From CAZVFX01 sp964626565 (GTDB lineage: Bacteria; Myxococcota_A; UBA9042; CAIXZC01): a DNA stretch of 36,783 bases. Shown piece after piece: positions 1 to 6,842 of this stretch. The notes beneath the pieces were generated by a model. That model was not told the origin of the DNA, searched no databases, and saw only the letters and a list, made by a program, of their open reading frames with translations. The DNA lies in the NCBI GenBank assembly GCA_964626565.1, contig CAZVFX010000070.1:1-36783 (forward strand). The letters run 5' to 3'. Both the position numbers and the translations under genes were made by a program. Within the stretch, counting starts at the first letter, position 1, and every line of letters begins with the position of its first letter.

Positions 1-73
1 GGCGTTGGGAACCAGCGACAACTTTTGGGTGGGCAATTACCCCGATGCCCAATGGGCCGGCACAGCCTCTTCA

Positions 74-88
74 CCCCCCCCCCCCCCC
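74..88. repeat. 15-base poly-C homopolymer upstream of the defence-operon promoter
   Basis: An uninterrupted run of 15 C residues lies 28 bases upstream of the -35 box of the 205-2225 operon. Runs of this length are prone to slippage and in some bacteria change promoter output between cells. They are also a common site of sequencing error. No gene crosses it. Bases 1-204 otherwise hold only the promoter described separately; the proline-rich reading frame across them is a by-product of the C run. Confidence 0.75.
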
Positions 89-116
89 GCTCCGGGCCAC
101 CTTCTTCGCCCGCCCT

Positions 117-145
117 TTGACGTCGGCTCGAACATTGTCTACTAT
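117..145 (+). promoter_or_regulatory. Sigma70-like promoter with overlapping inverted repeat
   Basis: A TTGACG box (117-122) and a TACTAT box (140-145) are separated by 17 bases, close to the sigma70 consensus with ideal spacing. Transcription would start near 152, giving a leader of about 50 bases before the ATG at 205. A perfect 5-bp inverted repeat, GTCTA (137-141) and TAGAC (148-152), overlaps the -10 box and start point. A repressor bound there would block the promoter, so it is a candidate operator. The boxes are read directly; promoter and operator function are inferred. Confidence 0.6.
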
Positions 146-204
146 CCTAGACGATGTGGGCCGCGGTGGCCCCGCCGCGGAGGAAACAGGACGGAGGTAA
201 CAGG

Positions 205-834
205 ATGCAGTTCATCGTAGTCGCAAACGACGATCTTGCCCCGCTGGGCCGGCAACTCGCCCATGCCCTATCAGTGCAGAAAGACCATACCGGCGCTTTC
301 TGGACGGTCAAGCACTACAGGGACAACGAAGCCCAGCTTGGCGGCAAACAGCCCGTGATCTTCCTTGGAGACAATGAGGTCGCTAATTCCTACGTCGATG
401 TTCTGCCTCAACGGTTCCGCGCATTCGGCGCGAAATGCGCTTTCGAGGCAGCCAAGGCCGTTCTGATCGCTGAAGAGCCGGAAAGCGTAAGTCAGAAAGA
501 CATAGAGCGCTTGACCGAAGCAGTGAAGGGCAACCAGCAGGAACTTCGGCAGCGAGCTGCCAGAGCCGCCGCTAGGGCTGCCGCTGCTGGGGCTGCCGCT
601 GCTGCTGCCGGCGCTGGTGCCGGCGCTGCTGCCGGCGCTTCCCTTCTTGCCATAGGTGTTGCGGTGACTCTCTGGCCGACCGTAGTCATGGGTCCGGCGG
701 CGTGGGCGCTCCTTCGGTATTTGAGTGCGCGGAAGAGGAAGGCTGAGTACCGCAGGCTTCAGTACCAGTATGTGTTGTCTCGCTTCCTCAAGGATGAGTT
801 CGAGACGTACCTTGGCGGCATCGAGGGGCACTGA
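205..834 (+). CDS. Small alpha/beta protein with Ala/Gly-rich membrane segment, first gene of a two-gene module
   Basis: A 209-residue protein of unknown function. The start is chosen at ATG 205 because GGAGG lies at 193-197 with good spacing; an in-frame ATG at 154 falls on the predicted transcription start and lacks such a site. Residues 1-110 look like a small alpha/beta domain, with strand-like stretches FIVVAND (3-9) and VIFLGDN (51-57) and a helix-strand unit FEAAKAVLIAE (80-90). Residues 118-165 are almost pure Ala/Gly followed by a hydrophobic stretch, a probable membrane insertion. The tail (175-200) is basic and helical. The Ala/Gly part is coded by a slippage-prone GCT/GCC/GGC run at about 577-640. 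Its stop overlaps the next start (TGATG), implying coupled translation. I have a qualitative memory of similar small proteins paired with relatives of the next gene, all uncharacterised, but cannot verify it here. Confidence 0.85.
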   Translation: MQFIVVANDDLAPLGRQLAHALSVQKDHTGAFWTVKHYRDNEAQLGGKQPVIFLGDNEVANSYVDVLPQRFRAFGAKCAFEAAKAVLIAEEPESVSQKDIERLTEAVKGNQQELRQRAARAAARAAAAGAAAAAAGAGAGAAAGASLLAIGVAVTLWPTVVMGPAAWALLRYLSARKRKAEYRRLQYQYVLSRFLKDEFETYLGGIEGH

Positions 835-2225
835 TGGCCTCGTTTCGCAGGGACTTCCGCAACGCTGCCGACGCATTCGGCGGACGCATCGGGGGGCATC
901 GGGCCGACGCCTACGCAAGCCGCGTTGAACATGGCATCGAGGATGTGGTTCAACGCATGGCCGACCTTGCCAACACGCAGAAGAGCCTGCACTACGCCAA
1001 GGGCGACGTGGCCGAGCCTTGGCACGCACACACCTTCAATGTTGATGCCACTCGGCGAGGACTGGATGCCATTGCGAGGGTACCACGCGACGCCTCGCCG
1101 CGTGACGTGTCCATGCGAGGGTCTTCGGTCGAGCATGGCCAAATCAAGTACTACCGAACAGCAGAGGACACTGCCAAGGCCATCAGCCATCCAAAGTACT
1201 CAGACCTGGAGCAGAAGGTGGTTCCCGCTGATCAACTTGAAGCGGTGCGAGACGCGGCGGCGCGCCTTGCGTCAAGGAATGCTCAGAACAGGCCCGACGT
1301 GTCGGATTCCTACGCCCACACAGAGCGAGTAGCGGATGATCGACTGCGGCTGGACGGAGCTGAGTCGCGACCACTCTCCGAGCGCGACGCACGTGAGCTG
1401 GTGAAGCAACTTCGCGCCAAACAGGATGTAGATCGAGAGCGATTTGGTCTTACGCCGCAGCAGGTGATTCAGTGGCAAGACATTCTGAGACAAGCAACCA
1501 CGGCGGCAACGCGAGCGGCAATAATAAGTGCTGCACTTCAGTCAGCTCCATACCTGGTCGCCATCGCGCGCAAGGCCTGGAAAACGGGCGAGATCTCAGC
1601 CACCGACTTCGCTCCCTTGGCGGAGGCACTGCCACACACCTTGTTGAGGTCAGGACTGGCTGGCGGCCTATCGGCAGCAATCGTTGGCTCGGCACGCGTT
1701 GGGGTGTTGGGCAACGCTTTGCAGCAGATTGATCCTACCTTGGTTGCGGCCGGGGTGACTCTTGCCGTCAGCTCGTTCGAGACTTCGGTGCGGGCCGCAC
1801 GGGGAGATATCGCATGGCCCGTGGCGGCGAAATGCATCTCCGAGGATGCTATTGTCCTCGCAACGGCGATGGGAGGAGCTGCGCTCGGTCAAGCCCTCAT
1901 ACCAATCCCCATGCTAGGGGCGCTGGCGGGAAACATAGTGGGGGCTGTTGTCGCCCGATTGGCGATCGAGCAGGGCAACGAGGTTGTTCTTGGGTTCGCT
2001 GAGGAAACAGGGTGGACTGTCTTCGGGATGGTAGAGCAGAGCTACACAGTTCCGGAAGATGTCCTTGAGGCATCTGGCTGGAGCGTCCTAGACGTGGATA
2101 GGTTTTGCCCGCAGCGTATTGAGCTTCAGCGAGTTCGACCAGTCTCCCAGGACATCCACACTGTAAATATGCGCGTTCTCCGCCGCGGAGTCGTGTCCTT
2201 CGGCGAAGTAGCCTATGTTACCTGA
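834..2225 (+). CDS. Uncharacterised 463-residue protein with hydrophobic Gly/Ala-rich hairpins, second gene of the module
   Basis: Unknown function. The start codon overlaps the stop of the upstream gene, so the two products are probably made in fixed ratio. The N-terminal half (1-215) is polar, with a signature-like stretch HYAKGDVAEPWHAHTFNVDA (53-72) and IKYY (104-107). From about 220 on come several hydrophobic, small-residue helices: 223-245, 268-292, 301-315 and a long Gly/Ala hairpin at 338-375. This layout could be a regulated membrane-inserting or pore-forming protein. The last 80 residues are polar again. There is no signal peptide or recognisable catalytic motif. It sits next to BREX-type genes and a nuclease, which suggests phage defence or inter-bacterial conflict, but this is inference from context. 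Confidence 0.85.
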   Translation: MASFRRDFRNAADAFGGRIGGHRADAYASRVEHGIEDVVQRMADLANTQKSLHYAKGDVAEPWHAHTFNVDATRRGLDAIARVPRDASPRDVSMRGSSVEHGQIKYYRTAEDTAKAISHPKYSDLEQKVVPADQLEAVRDAAARLASRNAQNRPDVSDSYAHTERVADDRLRLDGAESRPLSERDARELVKQLRAKQDVDRERFGLTPQQVIQWQDILRQATTAATRAAIISAALQSAPYLVAIARKAWKTGEISATDFAPLAEALPHTLLRSGLAGGLSAAIVGSARVGVLGNALQQIDPTLVAAGVTLAVSSFETSVRAARGDIAWPVAAKCISEDAIVLATAMGGAALGQALIPIPMLGALAGNIVGAVVARLAIEQGNEVVLGFAEETGWTVFGMVEQSYTVPEDVLEASGWSVLDVDRFCPQRIELQRVRPVSQDIHTVNMRVLRRGVVSFGEVAYVT

Positions 2226-2238
2226 TAGGGAGCGGACG

Positions 2239-2322
2239 ATGACTGAAGTATCGATGGCCCAAAACTGGTCTGCAACGAAGTGTCAGGCAGTGCCGCGGGC
2301 CTCCCCGTCTGTGCTCGGCTAA
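2239..2322 (+). other. Tiny open frame (27 codons) after the two-gene module
   Basis: An ATG at 2239 opens a 27-residue frame ending at TAA 2320-2322, with a purine-rich GGGAGCGG just upstream. Its end overlaps the last codons of the convergent nuclease gene by four bases. It may be the stump of a third operon gene lost when the leftward operon was joined here, or chance. No hairpin terminator was seen in the 93-base convergent gap 2226-2318. Confidence 0.15.
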
Positions 2323-4754
2323 ATGTCCCAGAGGCAGGAAAACACCCTGACGAAATCCTCGGACACCCAGCAAGCCCGTGCTCCTCCAGCTGAGATTCTG
2401 CTCCAGTTCGAGGTTCTGGCACGAACTTGGGCGAGGACCCCCCGTTCGACACCGGCCACGACATCATGTTCGAGGCCGGGACCGGATCGGCAGCGGAGGC
2501 TTGTAGCCTCGACCACCAGGCATTGTGGTGGCAGCAGCTCCGGGTCGTCTGGAACGACAAGCGGTACCGGAACTGGACGGGCCAGCCTTGCATGAACCCA
2601 ACAAGTCGGTCCGTCTTCGAGTTTGAGTTCCAACCACCCTTCCTCCTCCTGTAGCACGGCCGCCACAGTTCCCTTCTCCAAATTTCTCACCTTTTCGTGA
2701 GACAGGGAAGGACCGGATCGACAGCGTGCCCGGTCAACTCCAACGCTCGCAAGGAGCACCTGCTCCGGCAGAGCTGCAACTGGGGCCGCCGAGGGTTCTG
2801 AAGTAGGCACAGCCGTGTCGTTGGCGTTGGCAAGTGCTTGTTCCGAAACGGGGGTCGGATCTTGGCGAGGGGGGGCGACACTCTTCTGCGGGGCCGGTTC
2901 AGGACCGGGTTCCGACGTAGCCTTACCCGAATCTGGCCTCACCGTCTGTCCGATGGTCCACGGCAATAGCCCGGCGACGGCGAAGCCACCGAACACGAGC
3001 CAGAAGACAATCATGAAGGAAATGGCCGCCTTTACCCAGTTCTTCGCAGGATAGAGCCTGATGGACTCTCGTTGCATACGACGGTGGAATTCTTGGGTGC
3101 AGACGCCGTCGAAGAAGTCCCGACTGTCTGTGGGTTCGTTCCCCCCTGACAAGTGGATTCTGTAAGGATGATTGGGAAACTTCCTCTGCTGGTCCTGGTA
3201 CTCGGATACCAGGTTGCCAAGTTGCATATTTGAAGTGACGAGGGCATCGGCGTTGGCGGCCACAACCTCACCAAGGAATCCGTAGCAAGCCGATTCGCCC
3301 TTGCCCCTCACCAAATGCCTCAAGCCGCTTGTGACGGATGCCGCGGCCCGCTGAGCAGTTCTCTTGACCCAGCGGTACTCCATGAGGCACCGATTGGCAA
3401 CAAGCCCGGCGGCATCAAAAGTGAGCCGGCGTGCATAGGGGTCGGGAGGCAAGTAGTTGGCAACGAGTCTCTCCTCGGTCGATATCTTCCAGTCTACCAA
3501 GCGGCCGTCATACTTGGTCTCGTAGATACGGTCTACTACGCTGCGACGATGAAACGCAATGAGCCCCACGACGCCTCCATGATACCGCTTCCCCAACTCA
3601 TCCAGCACCTCTCGAATTCTCGCGTACTTCCACCTGTCCACGATTGCCTTGATAATGCCTGGCACGTGTGCACCGAGTATGGCACCACCAATCGCCCCAC
3701 CGAGACCGCCCACAATCGTGCCGATGCCTGGGCAGATGGCGGTACCAAGGGCAGCGCCGGCTTTGCCGGCGGCAATCGCCGAGGCCCCCCGAGCGACCGT
3801 GCCCGCGGCATCTGCCGCAGTGTCGACGCCCGCTTCATGAACAGTGGTCTTCCCCTGTGCTAGCCTTTCCACCCGCTGGGCGGTACGAATGCCAGTGCCG
3901 ACCCAGCGAAGGCCATCTAGGTCATCGGCATTCTCGGCAATATCAGCCGCATCCTGGAATGCGTCCGTAGTATCGCCCACTTGTTGAAGGTACTCCTGGT
4001 GAGCCCACGGTCCCCTGTCTATCGTGATACCTTGTTCGGTCAGTTGTGCCAAACGACCAGAAGACTCAAGCTGCTCGTAGACCTCGGTGTTGACGATGTA
4101 GTGGTTCACCTCCTCTCCGCGTTCCTGGTACTCACGGATCTGTTGGAGGAAGCCATCGGCATCCCCGTAGGATTTGCATTGGATTTCGTCAACGACCGTA
4201 CCGTCCTCTGCAACCAGGCGTATGTCGTGCCCTGGGTGGGTGCGAGAGCCAAACAGTTCTGCGTGCACACCTTGCTGCTGCAACTCCGGGAGCGAGTTCA
4301 AGTAGGCTACCGAGTCTTCCTCGGCCAACTGACCCACCCAATTGCTCGCCAGGCCCTTGAAACGAGGACTGCCGGGTTTCCCGTAGGACAGCAACTGCGC
4401 GGTCCATTCAATCGGTGACGTATTCCTATCGAAGCGGCCCGGAAGACGTGTCTGGAGGGCAGAGAGGAATGCCTCGTGGTTCTCGGCTGCGTCATACATT
4501 TCGACGACGCTCTTGGCGGTGCCTCCACCGGCGATGGCGAGTTCCTCAAATAGGAATGCGTCACCCTTCTTGCCTGAGTTTCTCCTTGCTGCATTCGTTC
4601 GTCCGCTGGCGGCCTGGCGGAAAGCTGCGTCGAGTTGAGCCTCCGCTTCGAACAGACGTCTCCGGTTGCCGCTGGCTCGCCATTCCAAGCGAACGGCGGC
4701 AACGCCGAGCAGAGTAGCGAAAGTCCCGAAAGCCAGAAGTACAACGGTCAGCAT
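2319..4754 (-). CDS. Membrane-anchored Mrr-like nuclease with twin SH3b domains
   Basis: An 811-residue protein, third gene of the leftward pglZ-brxL operon, 52 bases after brxL. Order of parts: an N-terminal membrane helix (2-20); a PD-(D/E)XK-type nuclease signature with D177, E190 and Q-C-K at 192-194, as in Mrr-like endonucleases (D...QxK); a glycine-zipper hydrophobic segment (about 320-372); a transmembrane helix (575-602); a Pro/Ala-rich linker (605-660); and two SH3b-like repeats (about 668-722 and 745-803), each with RCRSGPx[SG]L and a later C-W-V. SH3b domains usually bind cell wall or peptides, so the C-terminus is probably on the outer face of the inner membrane and the nuclease on the inner face. 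Paired cysteines in each SH3b fit an oxidising compartment. The motif is visible; DNA cleavage and a role as effector beside PglZ/BrxL are inference. The start ATG 4754 has only a weak ribosome site. Confidence 0.8.
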   Translation of the reverse strand: MLTVVLLAFGTFATLLGVAAVRLEWRASGNRRRLFEAEAQLDAAFRQAASGRTNAARRNSGKKGDAFLFEELAIAGGGTAKSVVEMYDAAENHEAFLSALQTRLPGRFDRNTSPIEWTAQLLSYGKPGSPRFKGLASNWVGQLAEEDSVAYLNSLPELQQQGVHAELFGSRTHPGHDIRLVAEDGTVVDEIQCKSYGDADGFLQQIREYQERGEEVNHYIVNTEVYEQLESSGRLAQLTEQGITIDRGPWAHQEYLQQVGDTTDAFQDAADIAENADDLDGLRWVGTGIRTAQRVERLAQGKTTVHEAGVDTAADAAGTVARGASAIAAGKAGAALGTAICPGIGTIVGGLGGAIGGAILGAHVPGIIKAIVDRWKYARIREVLDELGKRYHGGVVGLIAFHRRSVVDRIYETKYDGRLVDWKISTEERLVANYLPPDPYARRLTFDAAGLVANRCLMEYRWVKRTAQRAAASVTSGLRHLVRGKGESACYGFLGEVVAANADALVTSNMQLGNLVSEYQDQQRKFPNHPYRIHLSGGNEPTDSRDFFDGVCTQEFHRRMQRESIRLYPAKNWVKAAISFMIVFWLVFGGFAVAGLLPWTIGQTVRPDSGKATSEPGPEPAPQKSVAPPRQDPTPVSEQALANANDTAVPTSEPSAAPVAALPEQVLLASVGVDRARCRSGPSLSHEKVRNLEKGTVAAVLQEEEGWLELKLEDGPTCWVHARLARPVPVPLVVPDDPELLPPQCLVVEATSLRCRSGPGLEHDVVAGVERGVLAQVRARTSNWSRISAGGARACWVSEDFVRVFSCLWDI

Positions 4755-4806
4755 TGTCTACATTCCGAGAATTGCGAAGCTCGGCCTCGTCATGCCCGTC
4801 CCCGCA

Positions 4807-6840
4807 TCACGGCCCCGCAAGCGCCGCATCGAGCACTTCCTGGATATTGGTCACGAACACAAACTCGATGCGGTCCCTGAGGTAGTCGGGCATGAACTCG
4901 ATGTCCCGCTCGTTCTCTTTAGGTAGGATGACTTTCTTGAGTCCGGACTCGATGGCTGCACGGACCTTGGCCTGTACCCCGCCCACGCCGAGAACCTTGC
5001 CCATGATGCTGATCTCCCCTGACATTGCCACATCGTGACGCACTGGAATGTTCCGCAGTGCGGAAACGATACCCGTGACCATTGTTATCCCCGCCGATGG
5101 CCCCTCCTTCGGGATGCCCATGTGAAGAGCCAGGACTGCGATGTCCTTTGACTTCCAATCATGGGAGATGCCCAGGTCCTGGTACTTCGCCTTGATGAAC
5201 TGCACGGCGGCCTCGATGGACTCGCGCATAACGCGCTGGATAGAGCCCAGCGGTATGATGCGGCCAGTACCTTTCGTCATTTGCATTTCAAAGCGCAACA
5301 GGACACCTTGGTTCTCCCCGATGACGGCCAAGCCGTTGACCTCGCCAACCAGGGGGCGGTCGGGCAGGGCTATCCGCTGCTGCCGATCTGCATCCTGCAA
5401 TGTCGGGACTATCGTGCGGCCATCGGCAGCAAGCTTCGCACCTATCACCACCGGGTAGTACTCACCAGGCGCCATGACTTGAAGCTGGTTACGGACTCGC
5501 TGTCGGCACTCAATGGACAGCGAGAGGATTTCGGCGAGCTCCTCGTCTGTCACTTCGCCGTGCGGGTAGAGAAGCTTCAACAAACCGGACAACGTCTTGT
5601 GGACACCTCGATGATCTCGCGTTGTCAGGCCCTGCGACGTGTCGGCGGTATCGAGCAGATCGAAGCGCGACCGGAGGGTGCCGATCAGATCAACGCGCCT
5701 GAGCTCGTGCATGATTTCGCACAAATAGTCGGTGATGAAGCCGTAGTCCTTGCTCTGGCTGTCAGGCCCCAGTTTCGGAATTTCCCACCCTGGCAGATAG
5801 CAGTGGAAACGGTCAATGAAAGCCTCGACCTGCATGAAAGCGGGGAGAGGCTCGAACAGATGTGCGTACTTCTCATGGGGCAACAGGCCTTGAACATCCA
5901 GGTTCCCCACCATCAGAATTGAAGCGAAGGCGAGGATCTCTTTCTTGCCGCGGCTGAACCTCGCATCCTGCATATACCCCTGCATGATGCTGACCAAGGC
6001 TTTCGGGTCCGTGAAATCGGTATTGGCTATTTCATCGAAAACCACCGCATCCCGACTTCCCACAAGGCCAACCCGACCAGTGCCCAAGTTGATGAACAAG
6101 CCGGCCGGCGTGGCCTTGCCCCCGGACAGCACATGAGCGTAATAGGATTGATTGCGATAGAGATACGTTTTTCCCGTCTCCCGCGGCCCCAACTCGATGA
6201 AGTTGGAGTTGCTTTCGACCAGGGGCACTGCCCTCATGATGTACAGCAGCTTCTGCCGCCGGTTCATCCGTTGCGGGTCAAGCCCGAAAGAGCTCACGAG
6301 TATGTCCAGCCATTCCTCCGATGAGAATTCCCCCCGCTTCTCGACATACTCTCGAATGTCGATCATGCTGATTTGAAACGGGGTAAACTCCACCACCTTG
6401 AACGGCCGAATCTTGCCACCGTGCACGATGGTTTCATCATACTCCAGTTCGATGGTCCCCCACATCCCCCCTGACAGCAGCATGGGATACTGCCTCGTGA
6501 GAGATTCGGCGATATTGACAAAGTTCTCGTTGATGGCCGAGATCATGCCCCAGTACCGGTCCTCGGTTTCCACAAGACGTGTTTCGAGGCTGGCGATGAT
6601 TGCATGTCGGCGATTCTCCCGAATCGTGTGTCGGATCTTCTCCGCCTCCGCACCGTGGACGAAGTTCTCCCGGAGCCGTTTCACGACCCGGTACAGGTCT
6701 TCCTCGAAGGTGTCTTCCGAGCAGTAGTTGTCGATGAGGTACTCCACCACGTACCGCGGGAACTCGTCGACTCCCGTGTTCACTGTGCGGGCCTTGTTGA
6801 CTACCTTGCCGGCAAAGACTTCTTTGAGCTTCTCGTTCAT
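4807..6840 (-). CDS. brxL: BrxL, Lon-like AAA+ protein of BREX phage-defence systems
   Basis: A 677-residue protein of the usual BrxL length and layout: an N-terminal domain (1-200), an AAA+ core with Walker A GPRETGKT (218-225) and Walker B VVFDE (266-270), and a C-terminal Lon-protease-like domain. Ser-582 in GPSAG and Lys-625 in GGVQAK correspond to the Lon Ser/Lys dyad, so that site looks intact. In BREX types 1 and 4, BrxL is the last gene after pglZ; characterised homologues form DNA-binding, MCM-like oligomers needed for phage exclusion. Here pglZ is directly upstream with a 2-base gap, and GAGGT in the end of pglZ serves as ribosome site. The unusual feature is that the BREX core genes are not next to it and a nuclease gene follows. 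Confidence 0.93.
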   Translation of the reverse strand: MNEKLKEVFAGKVVNKARTVNTGVDEFPRYVVEYLIDNYCSEDTFEEDLYRVVKRLRENFVHGAEAEKIRHTIRENRRHAIIASLETRLVETEDRYWGMISAINENFVNIAESLTRQYPMLLSGGMWGTIELEYDETIVHGGKIRPFKVVEFTPFQISMIDIREYVEKRGEFSSEEWLDILVSSFGLDPQRMNRRQKLLYIMRAVPLVESNSNFIELGPRETGKTYLYRNQSYYAHVLSGGKATPAGLFINLGTGRVGLVGSRDAVVFDEIANTDFTDPKALVSIMQGYMQDARFSRGKKEILAFASILMVGNLDVQGLLPHEKYAHLFEPLPAFMQVEAFIDRFHCYLPGWEIPKLGPDSQSKDYGFITDYLCEIMHELRRVDLIGTLRSRFDLLDTADTSQGLTTRDHRGVHKTLSGLLKLLYPHGEVTDEELAEILSLSIECRQRVRNQLQVMAPGEYYPVVIGAKLAADGRTIVPTLQDADRQQRIALPDRPLVGEVNGLAVIGENQGVLLRFEMQMTKGTGRIIPLGSIQRVMRESIEAAVQFIKAKYQDLGISHDWKSKDIAVLALHMGIPKEGPSAGITMVTGIVSALRNIPVRHDVAMSGEISIMGKVLGVGGVQAKVRAAIESGLKKVILPKENERDIEFMPDYLRDRIEFVFVTNIQEVLDAALAGP

Positions 6841-6842
6841 TG

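Noticed and set aside
5..220. Proline-rich 71-residue open frame at the left edge
   Set aside because: It is generated by the poly-C run, covers the promoter and has no ribosome site.
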